From NCBI RefSeq assembly GCF_037975245.1, contig NC_092563.1:7871501-7935500 (forward strand): a stretch of 64,000 nt of DNA, in the 5' to 3' direction. Position numbers and translations under genes: made by a program. The notes beneath the pieces were generated by a model, which was not told the origin of the DNA, ran no database searches, and saw only the letters and a program-made list of their open reading frames with translations. Each line of letters begins with the position of its first letter. Positions within the stretch are counted from its first letter, which is position 1. Positions 1-15,500 of this stretch are shown here, one piece after another. The DNA is from Apostichopus japonicus (taxonomy: Eukaryota; Echinodermata; Holothuroidea; Aspidochirotida; Stichopodidae).

Positions 1-350
1 CTTTTTGGGAAGGTTGCCGTCGAAGTCAACTGAGATTGAAACCTGGTAACGATCTAAGGGAGGATTAATCTAACGAGGAGTAATGATCTAAGGAGTATCA
101 CAAGGATGATTAACGTTATATTTGGCATGTGGCTGTCATACGATGGATACAAGATCACTATTATACTTGTTGTGGGTCAAAGGTCACTTGAGATAAATAC
201 ATGGATGTCAAAATGTGATAATCATACACACTATAATGTATTTCAAGGACAGTGTCTTGGTCCTATAGTCTCCTAATTGCCGGTTCTCTCTCTTCTCGTG
301 TTCGGTCGGAGGGAGGGAAATTACTTCATTGGGTCTCTTTCTTATTGTAG

Positions 351-533
351 CCTCCTCCTCCACTGGTAAAGGCTGTCGGGGGCAGCAGATTGCGGAGTAA
401 AGACGGGCGATCGATTAGCCTCGAACCTTCTAAGATCAAGAACGAAACAAGACGTGAGAAGAATTTTAACCGTAACGGACATTTTGTTGGCAGAGAGGAG
501 GAAGAGGATGGCCAGGAGATGGAACATCATGTG
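351..533 (+). CDS. TBC1D31: TBC1D31 linker exon between WD40 and TBC regions
   Basis: A 183-bp exon (61 codons, phase 0 at both ends) with acceptor TTATTGTAG and donor GTAAGC. The peptide is Pro-rich at the start, then basic (RLRSKDGRS), then acidic (REEEEDGQEM), as expected for a disordered linker. No strong family match is visible in this exon alone. It is assigned by its clean splice sites, its open frame and its exact phase fit to the exon at 1096. That exon must start at 1096, because the alternative AG at 1101-1102 would give an early stop. The stretch 534-1095 is intron with nothing recognisable; 1-350 shows no exon. Confidence 0.7.
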
Positions 534-3500
534 GTAAGCGGTCTACAGTAAACTACGCCGCCTTTGTGATGATTTTTAATTGTTTGGCATTCCACAGTTA
601 CTTGTATGACATTTTTGGCATTCCCGGCCTTCCATACTTAGTGATCCTCTACGGCTATAGTTACAATACTGCCAGCCGCCATTTTCCTCTCATGTACTTC
701 TTTCTACGTTGAATGGTTTGGTTGATCAAAACCTCATTGAAAGTCAATTAACCGTATTGTTATTCTTACAACACGCCTCACCATCATGGTAATAGGGCGG
801 TCGATCTTATTTGCAAGTTATCCAAATTATGGTACGTGTTATCAACCACTTGCCAATTGAGAATAACTCAATTACATTTATCATATGAGTTTCAGTATTG
901 GATATTGTATTATAGAGTTTGTGAAGAGAGTAAATTAAGCCATTTTTTGCTGGGTAAAATTTTTATATTTCCTTTGTCTATGTTTTGAGAGGAATTCTGT
1001 CCAATGAAAAGGCTTATAGGTGCTCTCACAATGTATTCCTTAACATTATATGCATGAGAGCGATTTTACCACTAACTGTGAATTGGGTTTTCCAGTTTTC
1101 AGCATTACCAGAGGGAATGGACTTGAAAAAGCTACAAAATATCTTGATTGGTTTTGGTGAATACCCAGAGAAATACAGGTATGGCCAAAATATTAGCATA
1201 TCTTCTGTTTTTGTAGGTTCCTTTATACCTAGTATCTGCTCTTCTCTTTAGCTGCACATCTGTTTTAGCCACTTGCATATGAAAAAAAGACATTTGAAAT
1301 TTAACTGGAAACATGGTAATAGTTATCGAATTTAGTAGTGATGTAGCATGCATCTTACGTGCAAGCAAAAATTGTGCTAAACTAAATTGCGTTAATGAAT
1401 TATATCACCGCAGCATTGAATTGTATGGTGTAGAAAGTTATGGGTGTTGTAGGCATTTTTGGAGGAAGTTTTTTACTTCCAATTACAGTCCACAATCACT
1501 CATTCAAAAACTGCAAATTAAGCTTTGGTGTTAGCTCAGTGATGTGTTGAGTTGAGACCTGTTGTTGCGGGATTTGCTCAAGCATACACTGATTCTTCGT
1601 TGAATAGCTTTTTTTTAATTGAATTTATATTATTCTTCTTTGTGGTCGATTCACACAAATAATTTTTCGAGTTTTTTTTTTTTTTTTTTTTCCTTCTGAA
1701 ATTCATATTATCAGAACTGGTTTTTCCTTTAAAACATCATAACAAGAATTTCTATTATTTTATCTTACATTAGAATGTTCATATGGCGTTCTCTGCTAAG
1801 ACTCCCTGAAAACCACTCTGCGTTTAGTAGCCTGATTGATAGAGGAACACACTTGGCCTGGGCTAAACTCCATGAGGATTATCCCATCAAGAGCAGGAGG
1901 CTTCTCAGGGTCCTCCAGAGGTACTGTAATATTAACCCCCCCCCCTCTCCAACTCCCTTCCTCCCACCAGTTCCCATACACCTACATATTATTACCAAAT
2001 GAACATCACAATTACCCATACTTTAAGAAATTCTATCTGTGTGATTAACAGTACAACATTCTCACTATTTTGTAGCTTGGACCAAGGAATCGATTGGGGT
2101 GTGACTGGCACCCCCAGCAGAGAAATGGCTGCATAGGGATCACCACCAATGCTATTTTGTAGCTTGTGTGTTGTTTACATATTGCATACTGTGTACATAT
2201 TGTGTGTTGTTTACATATTGCATGTCATTTACATGTTGTTTACATATGGTTTGTTGTTTACATGTTGCATGCTCTTTACATATTGCACGTTTACATATTG
2301 CATACTGTTTACATATGGTTTGTTGTTTACATATTGCATGTCATTTACATGTTGTTTACATATGGTTTGTTGTTTACATGTTGCATGCTCTTTACATATT
2401 GCACGTTTACATATTGCATACTGTTTACATATTGTGTGTTGTTCACATTGGTATTGCATGATGTTTTCATATCAAATGTCACATTTTGCATGTTGTTTAC
2501 ACATTATATTTTATATTTTTACACATCATATTTTATATTTTACACATCATATTTTATATTTTACACATATATGTATTGCATGTTGTTTACACATTGCATG
2601 CTGTTAACATATTGTATGTTGATCACTTATTGTATGTTGTTACAAACAGTATTGCATGTTGTTCACATATCGTGTGTTGTTTACATATTGCACATTGTTT
2701 ACATATATATGTTGTTAACATATTGTTGTTGATTACTTGTTATATGTTGTTTGCATACAGTATTGCATGTTGCTTACATATTGCACATTGTTTACATATT
2801 ATATGTTGTTAACATATTGTTGTTGATTACTTATTGTATGTTTACTTATTGTATGTTGTTTGCATACAGTATTGCATATTGTTGTTGATAAACTTCCGTG
2901 TAATAGTGATCTGTATATATTTTAATGGTTGCTTTGTATTAACTAATTGCTCAGTCATCATTCAATAATGGAGACAGTTAAAATTATCTCATGACTAGGG
3001 CAATAAAGTTTATTCACTTCCTTGTTGTCATGAAAGAAAAGACACAGATGTTCCTAGTTTCCCAGTTCCCTGTTCAAGGGTCAAAGAGAAATTGAAGGAC
3101 AAAATGTCAGTTTCTGTTCCCTTTTCTTCATTTTTCTTGTACTTCCCCTATTATTATGCTATTAGGTCATTGCATGGACTACGTCCAGGAAAGTCTGGTA
3201 CTTTCATCAATTAACGCAATGAAAAATACAAACTTTAAACAATGTAATAGCAGGCAAACACTACCCAGAACTGTTAATATTGGAGTACAGTTTAGAGAGG
3301 TATTAGCATTAGGAAATTGCCCCAACTGGCTGATTGCATCTGTACAACCACTGAGTATGTTATGGTATATGTACTATGAATATGCATCAGGTGTGATTGC
3401 ATCTGTACAACCACTGAGTATGTTATGGTATATGTACTATGAATATGCATCAGGTGTAATTGCATCTGTACAACCACTGATTATGTTATGGTATATGTAC

Positions 3501-6500
3501 TATGAATATGCATCAGGTGTAATTGCATCTGTACAACCACTGACTATGATATGGTATATGAACTGTTAATATGCATGCATCAGATGTAATTGCATCTGTA
3601 CAACCACTGAGTGTGCTATGGTATATGTACTATGAATATGCATCAGATGTGATTGCATCTATACAACCACTGAGTATGTTATGGTATATGTACTATGAAT
3701 ATGCATCAGGTGTGATTGCATCTGTACAACCACTGACTATGATATGGTATATGAACTATTAATATGCATGCATCAGATGTAATTGCATCTGTACAACCAC
3801 TGAGTGTGCTATGGTATATGTACTATGAATATGCATCAGGTGTAATTGCATGTGTACAACCATTGAGTATGTTATGGTATATGTACTATGAATATGCATC
3901 AGGTGTAATTGCATGTGTACAACCATTGAGTATGTTATGGTATATGTACTATGAATATGCATCAGGTGTAATTGCATGTGTACAACCATTGAGTATGTTA
4001 TGGTATATGTACTATGAATATGCATCAGGTGTAATTGCATCTGTACAACCACTGAGTATGCTATGGTATATGTACTATTAATATGCATGCATCAGGTGTA
4101 ATTGCATCTGTACAACCACTGAGTATGTTATGGTATATGTACTATAAATATGCATCAGGTGTAATTGCATCTGTACAACCACTGAGTATGTTATGGTATA
4201 TGTATATGCTTTGGTATATGTACTATGAATATGCTTCAGCAAACCTTAGATGGCTAATGGTCAGTGATATTAGTTGTGTCTTGTCAAACCGTTGAGCACT
4301 AGGATTACACGGCTAAGGTTCCCTCCAAATTATGCTCCGTTTAATAAATGTTAAAGAGTGTAGAAGGCTTCATTGTAATGTATAATTCATCTCGCAATAA
4401 CATCAAGAGTGTTCAAGTTTCAAGGAAACACAACAAATATCCATTTTATTCTTTGTCTGGAAGGACATTATCTTCACTAGCTCACTGGTCGGCCATCTTT
4501 GGAGAGCTAGAATACCTTCCTATGCTGGCCTTTCCATTCGTCAAGCTCTTTCAGAACAATCAACTAATCTGCTTTGAAGTGGTGGCTACAGTCTTAGGTA
4601 TGTATTGACATGTACTTTGGGGGGGGTGGGGGGGGGGTTGGCTTGGTAATAATATTAATTTTAATTTAAAAAAAATGTAATTTGCTTTGTTACAAGAGGT
4701 CCACTGACTTTTGACCTGTTAATTGTTGCATATCAAGGGTGTTGCAGTGAAATAATATGAAATACATTAATAAGTGAGCCTTAAATTATGTCTAGCACAA
4801 ATTTAAATATGGGATATTTAGACCTACTCTGCCACTTTAACTGGGGAATTTTACTTTTTAATGTCGTTATTTCTACTGACACCATATAAAAAGGTAAAAC
4901 AGTGGAAAACTGAACCGCTTTTGAATTCTTAATAGGTAATAAGACCCGATGCTTTGATACCATTTAGCAGAATCATCATCAGGGACAAAGGCTCAAAAAG
5001 ATTTGACTGTTTTATTTGGTGCCTTGCATAAATTATCTTACTCAAACAATTCCTGGGGAGTTAATCTTCCCTAAAAATGATAACTCAATGCCTTTGGTTT
5101 AATATTAATGGTTATGTTGGCAAATAAACCACATCTCACTTTCTAAATACACAATCACAAAAAAAGTGTGGTGAGTTCATTACATTACTAGTTATAAAGC
5201 AGATGTTTATTAAATACCTATAAAAAGTATTTTATTTTGCTGAAACAAACATCTGAATGGTTAATATAGTCATATATATGAAACCAGCAACTTACATGGA
5301 CTGGTAAACAGCTCTATGAGAATCAGGTTATAAGCTGAAATTTTCTCCCTTTTTTTATTTTTGGTAAGCCTTGTTTAGCAGCTACTTACAGCATTTCCAA
5401 TGGGATGAAATTTGGCCTGAAAGCATTTGAGAGAAAAATCATTGTGAATTACTATAATTATGTTAGTTTAGTAATGAAATGCAACCAGGCATTTCCTCCT
5501 CAGAGCATGACTCTTCTTTTTTCCTTTTCTTATCAAATCTAATTTTGTGCAAAAGTAAGAGGGCCTGACATTTTGGCTACATTCAGCCTCTGAAGAAGAT
5601 CCTGCTAGGATCGAAAAGTCATGCCCTTTTACTTTTGCACATTCTCTTACACAGGCTCTTTAGTGGATAAGCAGTTTGCTAACAGTTTTGTTTTATTTTT
5701 TGAAAATCTAATTTTTACTATTTTATCCACTGCAGCTAACTGGTGCCAGCATTGGTTTGAATTCTTTCCAAATCCTCCAATCAATGTCTTATCTTCCGTC
5801 GAGAACATCCTCGCTTTCCACGACAAGAAACTTTTGCAACATTTTGTGACTTACAACATTTCTTCACAGGTAAAAAACATATTCAAAGTTCATAGGGAAT
5901 TTCTCACTAATCTGGCAGAAGTAAACATTTCTCTAATAAGACGTAAAACCTTCTATGGGAGGATGCCTGAAGTAAACCAATCCAAAATATGGAATAAAAT
6001 GCTGTAAATAAATTATGTTGGTTGCCATGGTCACCGTTTTCTTCTTTTGATTTGTCCATTTTCTGTGTGTTACTATTTTTTTGTAATCTCTTTCCAACAT
6101 GCCTTGGTGAATATGCTACTAGGATCATAGTGACACACCTTGTAACTAATGTAGATGTTTATTGTAGATATATTTGAATGAACTACTGTATGCAATAAAA
6201 AATACAATTTCATACGAAATTTAAAATTGGGCAAGCGAATAAGCTAAGTCTTTATTGGTGGTCTGCTTTACCAAGACACAATTCAATAGCTGGACTAATG
6301 AGTTTCTTTTGTTCATTCTCTGTTTCATATCTTTTTTTTAAATATGATTACGTTAAAAGTTGACAATAATTTTGAACTGTTTTATATCTTTTTTAAAAAT
6401 ATGATTACATTAAAAGTTGACAATAATTTTGCTTTCAGGTTTACGCTTGGCCTCTCCTTCACACTTTGATGTCAGAGGTATTAACCAAAGAGGATTGGCT

Positions 6501-9500
6501 GAAGCTTTGGGACAATGTGCTATCCCAGAATTCCTCCTTCTTCCTGTTTGCCATAGTTTCATATCTAATGAATGCAAGGCGACCTCTGTTGCAGTGCACT
6601 GACGTTGATGATTTTAACGTAAGTTGATGTCGAATGAATTATGATATTAATATGATGTACAACTTAGTTTTGATAATAATACCTCTTCATAATGAGTCGA
6701 CCTTCTGTGACCTGTGGATAGGTTGTAGCTGTATCCACAATACATTGATAGAATCATTAAGTATATCAATATTTTGTATTTAATTTCACTTCATTTTTTG
6801 GAAAATTTTCTGTTTAAGTCGTGGCTAGCTCTAATAAGTTTTATCTTGATAGAATTGTTGAGAATATCGATGGTTTGTAGTAATTCCACTCCACGATGAG
6901 CAAGCTTTCTCGAATCTATATTGAAAGATCTGCTCACTCAAACAGGTGGGATGATAACGATGGTTGATTAGGGAAGAATATCAATATTTAATATTTTAAT
7001 TCTTCTTCATACTGAGTGGACCTCATTATTTATTGTTTATAAGACTTAGCTATGAAGATTCCCATCTGAGATCACTAATTGATGTATCTTAATAGCTGGT
7101 GACATTACTCATTGGCAATTGTTTCGTGAGTAGCTGTGACTCGATTGTGAAAATTTATAATCCCTGATTTCATAAAAAAACAATATGTACATTATTGTTT
7201 AGAATATTACAACATATATAGGGAAATTGGTAAATGTTATAAAGTATCACAGCCATTATTATATAACCGTTATTGGTTGATACTTGAGGGAACGGTACCA
7301 GTGTTTTAAATGATTGATTCATTCTCGTGTAGTACTATTTTCATCATTGTAATGCGGTCAACATCTCCTCGGTGATCAAGGACGCTTACAACCTGAAAGA
7401 GACTACACCAGAAGACATCATTCCCGGGAAAGACCAGTTTAAGCCTCTCACCAAAGGACAATATCCAATCTTCAACAAATATCCAAAGTTTGTTGTAGAT
7501 TATCAGGTAAATCAATTCATTCTATTCCATGATAATAATCAAAATAAGAATACTATGTGCAGGCATTTGCAAAGATGTGGCCTGCTCTGGAAGGACTTGG
7601 TCATTTGCAATTCCCGTGCATTATGAATGAGCAAACATGATTAGCTATGGTCAATTGAGTCTTTGAATGGTCTAATTATCTTCCCCTCTTTAGCATCCCG
7701 GAATAATTTGGTGGCTTACTTAGAACCTCCTGGAAAATATTTTGGGAACCTCAACTTTTAATTTTCTTATCTAATTTAAATGATAAACTACATTGTGATT
7801 ACTGCTATTGATTAACAGATTTACTTTTGATTCCGTAAACTTTTTGCAAAGATTGTCTATTTTTTCTGATGATGTGGTATGTACGTTGTTGCACGCTCCC
7901 TTATAACACAATTGCTGCACGACCTGTCGAATGCCGCTTCAAACCGCTATTGAAATTCACAAGGTTGCGAGGTCATTTCATCTGGGGAGGTAACGAAATT
8001 AATATCGATATATTATCAGACGCAAGAAAGAGACAAGATAAGGAGAGATGAACTTGACTACCTCCATCAAAGACAAGCTGCTGCCGAGCTGGAAAGAGAA
8101 CTAGAGAAGAGACGACAGGCGGAAGAAACCTGGTACAGGGAACAAGAAGTACTGAGGGCAGCAGAGGAGCAACGATGGAGATTAATGGCGGAAGAAGAAC
8201 AAAAAATAGCAGATCAAAAGATCAGGTTTGTACAGAGCTGCAGTAAAGACCAGAAGTGGGATGTGATCATGGTTGAATTCAAGCATTCGTAATTCCCTGG
8301 CCCCTTGCCCCTATTCCCTGGCCCCTATATTCCCTGGCCCCCTACATCCTCTTCTCTGATTGTCCCATCAATCATGAGCAGTCTAATTCCTTTAGGTTTG
8401 AAAGACAAAGTACCCTTTGTTAAAGGATTTAGCCCCTACTGTTTGTTTGATCGACCTTCACTGCCCCATATATGGAGCAAATCTATGATCGGGTAAACTG
8501 ACTTAAGTAATCCGAGTAGTATTGTCAGACTTGACCTAGCTACCAGTCAGATTTGTCACTTGATATTTTTCTTTAATATTGGTATTATATCACATTATAA
8601 TGTTGTTCATCTGGTGACTGAGGTGACATTCATTCCACTCCTGGGGTTGACCCGTTTTATTTTTAAGCAGCTGTGTTTGTATCAATTTAACTTTGACATC
8701 ACCAGTTTCCAACAATTTCATTCAAGTAAAGTATAATGAAGTGTGTTGTAAAAGTTTGATGTACATATCTGGTACTGAATCTTATTTACTGCTGAATTTC
8801 AAAACAACATCTGCTACAATTCTTATATACCAAACAGGATAGGCCTATATAGATCTTGTGATAGTAACAGACATTCTATAGTCAGGCCAGGATGATATAC
8901 TCATTTGGACAATTAAGTTATATATATAGGTGTTGTGTATAATGTTATATATAAATGGTATACCTTTCCTGTTACAGATTACAAGCCTTGAAAAGAGAAT
9001 TAAGAATGAAGGAGCTGCAGTTACTGGATGCAGCAAGACAGAGATTCATGACTAACCAGAAGAAAGACAAACACAAAGAACTGGCCAGATTAGACCGTGA
9101 AATCAACCGCAAAGTAAGCTAACATTTAAAGGATGATTCATGCAATGCCAGGATCTCCTTAAAGGCATTGAAGACTCGCCCCAAAACCGCATGCGGCCAT
9201 CTGAAAAAGTTAACTTTCCGTTGCTTGCAAGTGACGTTTTGTTCGTGTCGCTACAAAATGCAGACAGTACAATAATAAAACGTGATACCTTGTTATCTTT
9301 AGCTGGACCTGAGATGTCCATCGCTGTATTGTTTGTACACTGTGCTGTGGGTATTGACCGCAGCTGTATGTACTGACTGTACACTAGTGTCTAATTACCG
9401 ATGGTAGCAAGCTGTGTGTGTGTGTATTTTCTGGGATCGATGGTGATGTCTAACACTTCTTTTACACATCATTCGAAACTAGGTCAGATTACCGGCATTA

Positions 9501-12500
9501 GACGTTTCTTTTTGCGCAAGTCTTCACACCCTTTAAGGAGTTCAGCCTTGTTTAGCACACACTTACCACACAGTTGTAATCTACCCCCCCCCCATCTCCC
9601 TTCCTGTCTCCGTTGAGCTTTATGTAACAGAAGGTTTAAATTGGGCTTGAATCTATATGTTACTGCATTTATAAAGTGCAACAGTAAATCAGCAGCATTT
9701 GAACCTTCTCATCTGCCTGGTGAGAGGGATAAATTTTGTCTGTTGAAATAATGTCATGCATCTTTCAAAAGACCGAAAAAGCTGCTCTCATCTTCACAAC
9801 ATATCTCTTGTGTTTCACTGTCCTTCCCATATTCTAGTCTCCCATCATTCCAGTCTCCTTGCATAACTCAAAGTGTAATTGTCTACATATCAAGTAAACT
9901 TACAGAACCTGTTTAACTTCTGTTGTGTGTGCAAATATGTAGCTCTCTTTTCATTAATACTTGTTTCCCCCTTCCCCTCACCCTCCCCCTCCCAAACATC
10001 AATGATACCTTCATATTTTATACATTTTTCTGACATGATTTACAATTTATTTGAGCATTGTCATTGCAATATCATTTCTATAGGTCCGTCTCAGAGAGCA
10101 AGAGACCCAGTCTGCCTTGGATGCCGTAGAAATTAGGAGGTTCGAGCTGGAAGCACAGAAACAGCTTCTCCAACAGGTCAGTTTGTACACTCCAGAATCA
10201 TCAAATATCTATCAAGTTTGAATGTTCAAGTTTAAATGTTAGAGAGCTAGCATATGATGAATTGAACTCACCAGAACATGAACACCAGGCATGCCAAGTT
10301 TTAATTTGATACAGGGCTGTTTCTCATGTTAAAGGCATGTAGAAGTGTAAATACACAAGCTAATACCCTGGTATGTTCCTTGTTTCATGTTTGTTTCTGT
10401 TCTTTAAAGAGTTTCTAACTAATGTTAGACTGAAACGTCAGTTTTGAAGGAAGAAACGGCACTCTTAATACATTTTATTTGCCTCTTCATGTTTAAGGTC
10501 GCTAAGATAAGCAAAGGCAACACTCACATGTACATATCTAAATATTTTTTTTTCTCTTCACCATATCTGTACATGAATGTTTCAACTGTGAGTACCTTTA
10601 TAATTAATGTAGTAATGTACCTGTAATATCATGACCTGTTAATAATCTTTTGCAAACAGATTTGACGTATAAGTTTGCGTTAACAGTTATTTTAGCTCAC
10701 GGCGTCAATCGGTTCATTTGGGTCCGTTTGTCATCCCTCGTTTCAGGAGTTAGCCAAGGAGGCAGTGGATGCAGAGAAACAAACCACGGGTGATGGAGAG
10801 GTTCAGAGGCGGAGAGAAGCTGAGATGAAGGAGAAGACCGAGGAGAGGAACAGAGATAATCAGACAGATCTACTGCACAACGAGAGAAAGGTTTGAGAAG
10901 CTCAAGATATTTGAAAACTAATTGTTAAGACCCAGATCTCTCATTCCCCCACTGGCAGCAGGGACCCAAGCACCACCCCCCCCTGCCAAACTACCTGTAA
11001 GACTGTGAGATGGAGAGAGGAAAAACAGTTTAGCTTTATAGTTGTTAAGGCAAATTTTATATCAACCGCTCTATAAATAAAACAATAACTAACTATGCAG
11101 TCTCACATTTATACCTAACTGCATATTTGGATATTAAAGTCATCTGAATGGATTTTATCCCGACATAAACAAAGGCTACTCCCAGTTCTTACAATAATAA
11201 ACTGAAACCTGCTCATTCTTTCTAATAATTCAATACATAACAGCACAATCAATCCGGCTTATTTCTATGTGATTGCAGTTTTGGATTATTTCGGGGAATC
11301 CCTGACTCTTTTGCTTATGCAATGACGTCACCCCTAACGACAACTCTAACGACCAAATGTACACGCTGTAGCCTATTCATAATGCTAGGTCACTGAGCAA
11401 CATTACGTACAGAGAAATTACCTAAAATGTCACATCTGCGGCATTCTGATACATATTATATACTGTTATTTACATCAGCAAGAAATTAATCACTTTTGTA
11501 CTGATATGACTCGTGTAAATTATGATTTTGTACCACCAATCACTTATCGAACTTTTATGACAAACAATTGTTATGGGAATATACGTAGGCCCATGATAAC
11601 ACAGACAGTTTGTTTGTTTGTTTTATTGGCACTCAGATTGTTCAAAATACAAAAATATTACAAAGACATAATAGACAAATAGGACGGAATTGAAAAAAGT
11701 AACAGGAGCTAAACCCATTAGGCTGACAGAACGTCGGACCATTTCCAATGGGGCCCTATAGACGAAAAATTGCACTTTCAATGGTAAATACTAAGGAAAC
11801 CAATAAATAAGACACAAAAAACGTACAGATTGAACAAAATACTGAAAAGTGCCTCCCTCTCTCTCCCCACCCTACAAACCACTTTATTTTGTGTAATCTG
11901 ACAGATACATGCAAACCTGACGGTCTCGTTCATAACGAATATTAATTCTCATGTATCGATGGCAAATCTAGACCATCCGTCATAATGAAACACTTTAAGT
12001 AACGACAAATATTTAATCAACAACCTAGTAATACTTTCATATTCACATGAACAGGGTTTAAGCATCATCTTACCTGTGCTGCGAGACAGAGAATGGAAAA
12101 TACAAATTAGCTTTAAAGTTGTTAAGGCACATGTTAATCAACTGCTGAGGCTCCGCCCAATATATGCCCTATAGAACGCCAAAAGCAAACAACAACATTT
12201 TGGGTAGGGCACCGCTAATCATACCCATGACATAATGAATATTCATTTAGACAGAATGATAAACCAAATATATGGAGGCGGTTGTAAGACCTGTTGCATT
12301 GTTGAAGTGCTTTATTAACAAATCATGACTCTTATCTCACTGTTTCAAAATAACTTAAACAAGTCTGTCAGCGTTTTCCCATCTGGATAAAACAGTGTCT
12401 GTAGTCCATGACTCGAGTCAGGAAAATAACTGGAATGATTTAAACTCACTTTTTTGGTGAATTTCTTTTCGACAAACTGATAATGTTAGAGAGCTTGTGG

Positions 12501-15500
12501 CCAATTGGCTAAGGCGTCGGACTCGTGATCCAAGGATTGCTGGTTCCATTCATGCCTAGTTCATTATGTTGTGTCCTTGGGCAAGATGCTTTATCTCACT
12601 TGCGTCTCTCCACCCAGGGGTTAAATGGGTACCTGTGATGTAACTTGTCATTAAGCGCAGTATATAACTGCTGCCGACTGGAGGGATTGTCTCTGGGAGA
12701 GGTATTCATTGACCAGGGGTAATATAACGTCTGTAAAGCGCTTTGAGACCTATCGCTGGTGTAAAGCGCTATATAAAAATCAAATATTATAAAATATTAT
12801 TATAAACCAATATTTGATACAGAGTGAACTGTTTTTATATTTTTTGCTTTTAGAGCTTACAAGCAGCGATGGCCCACTCTGACCTGAACCAGACTCAAGC
12901 AGAGTTTACTAAACAGAAGGAGTATCGGAAAAGGCTGGACGACCTGGATCGGGATCTCAGGAGTATAGAGGTCTGTATCACGGCAACAGAATTATAATCT
13001 TGTCCTATGTTGAATCATGGTACATCTGGTCTGTATGTCTGTGATGGCAGTATTGTGATCTATGTGCTTTCAGTGTAACAGGACACCTCCAGAATCAGGC
13101 GCGTAGCCAAGGGGGTGAGGGTGAGGCCGGCGACCGCCCCCCCCCGAGCATATTTTTTTTATGATATCGCTAGTAATTTTAAATAGAAAATGCTTAGATG
13201 CAACTTACAAGGCCTTGGAAGTGCCATTTCCAGCAATCTGGGAGGCATTTTCGCCCAAATTTTTCTGCTTAGATAGTTTGCCTACATGCTTCGCCCCTCC
13301 CTCGGCAAATTTCTCAACCCGTCCAGAATAGTTTATATCTGCGGGTGCTATTAAAATGATATATTTTTTGGTTTCACAGCTGAATGAATTGAATGATCAG
13401 AATGATATTCTGGAGAGGCAAATCCATGGCATTATGCATGAGATAACAGAAACAAAGGTATGTTTACTCTTATTGTATATTGTGTACATATCTTTCACTT
13501 TCTTTTGTACAACACGGCCGAGACTTTATTGTAAGTTGCGCTATATAAGAACTGTTTGTTATAATTATTATGTGGACAGAGGCAGGTAATATAGGCCAAT
13601 GATAGATGTAGGTCTTTTTTTGCTTTTTTCATTTTCTTTTCTTAAGTAAAGCATTGACCAATCGGTTTGGCTTCATGAGTTTTTACTTGAAATGTAGATG
13701 TCTTAGATTAAATCAAGAAATTTGGGGAGGAATGCCAATAAGAGAGAAATCAAGATATTAAATATTGATGGATTTCACCTTACATTCAATGTTACTTGAC
13801 ATCCACATATAATAAAATGAAGAAGAGTGTTTCACACCAATGAATTCAATAATCCAGTCGGTGTCTGTTTGAAGGTATTATGTGGTGGTTGTCTTCAATT
13901 TAGCAAAATGTAAAATATCTGGGTTTTCATTAATGTATTTAAAGCATTATTTGTCAAGGAAAATCATATTTCAATTATTAAATAATGTAACTGACACTCT
14001 TACCATACAAGAAAGTCACAAACAGAAGACTGGCTGGAAATGTGTCTAATTTTTTTTTTTTTTTTTTTTTGAAAGTGCAAAGATATTGAAGTCTAAAGCT
14101 CTGTAGATTTTGTAAGAATAAGTGAGAAGTTGATGACATGTTTTACACCAACTGGACTACATTTAAGCGCATTTTTGGCGCAAAGTGACGAGTATCCTTT
14201 GCTTCTTTCGTGCTTATCTCATATTTTTTTTTAGAGGGACAAAACTTCACGGCTGGAACAAGAATACAAAGACGTGAGATTGATGGCATCACGGAATGCA
14301 AATAATAACCATGGTAACAACAGTCCAATAGACCTGGAGATGGAGGGTAAGTCTTTAAACTCCACTGAAGTAGTCAAGGCTTTATATTTTGAGTGTATAT
14401 TTATTTTTTTCCTTGGTTTCCTTTGTCTCTTTGCTACTTTGTAAAGCGCTTTGAAATGCTGTAATAAGCGCTATATAAATGTAATTTATTATTATTTTTA
14501 TATTCATCTCACTGCATACCTGCTAAACTATAACAAAATATTTAAGATAATGGAAGTATTTGATCTCTAGGATTACTATTCACAAATGTCTTTGATCTTC
14601 CAAAAATTTTACATTTGCAGGAAGTTAAAAGATTCCTTTGTTGATAACACGGTCATAACCTTAAAGATACAATACACACTTGAACACCTAGAGTTGAAGA
14701 AGTGTTATTAATTTATTATAGTAAATTTATGAAAAAGATGAATTTCTACATAGACCTATCACAGTTTTCATAAAAAGACACTTTAGTGTTCTCAGGTTTG
14801 CTTGTAACAGATGACTTTCACAAATCTGGCAAATTGTTATGTGAATTTCAGCATTCACTAATACATCGTTGTCCATTCAGTAAGGGACTGTAAGGAAAAC
14901 AACATTTTATATTTTTGTATATTATCACAGGTTCTTTCAAGCCATACCCCGATGATGCAGAGCTAAGTGAAGGACAAGTTCCTTCAAGTCCTGATGGGAG
15001 ATATCAAGGTTAGTCATCTAACAAGGAGGGAGTTGTGGTCAAGTGGTTTTAAGGCAGTGGACTTATGATCTAAGGATTACAGGTTCGAGCTCTGGCCAGA
15101 TCATTGCATTGTGTCCTTGGGCAAGGCACTTACCTCCATTGCCTCTCTTCACCCAGGTGTATAAGTGGACTTGCGAGGTGACTTGTAAATATAGTTGCGT
15201 GCGCCGGTTTGTGGCTGCACCCTATGGGAAGTCCCCCAGGGGACACGTGGCTGTGGTGCCGCAAGAGAGATTGTTTGAATTGTGAACACTTTGGTGTGTA
15301 GGTGTGACAAGTTACCAATGACCAGGGTTAAGTACAGTGCGGCGAGACTTTATTGTAAGTTGCGCTATATAAGAACTGAGAATTATTATTATTATCTCAC
15401 TGTTTGTTGTTCTTCAGCCAGTTTTATCAATTCAAGAAAGATTCTACTGTCAGAAAATATGACACAAAATGGAAATATAAATATTCAAACACTGCTGGTT

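Noticed and set aside
985-1251. ATG at 985 as a start for a short gene containing the exon at 1096
   Set aside because: The TBC1D31 exon has a clear acceptor at 1095 and is in phase with the upstream exon 351-533, so the ATG is intronic.
2149-2812. Overlapping Cys/His/Ile-rich open frames on both strands
   Set aside because: Produced by the AT-rich TTTACATATTG array inside a TBC1D31 intron; no codon bias or homology.
3156-4295. Repeat protein-like frames in the 63-bp array, and a CRISPR-like look
   Set aside because: Units are directly adjacent with no unique spacers, the genome is eukaryotic, and both strands are open, so this is a minisatellite.
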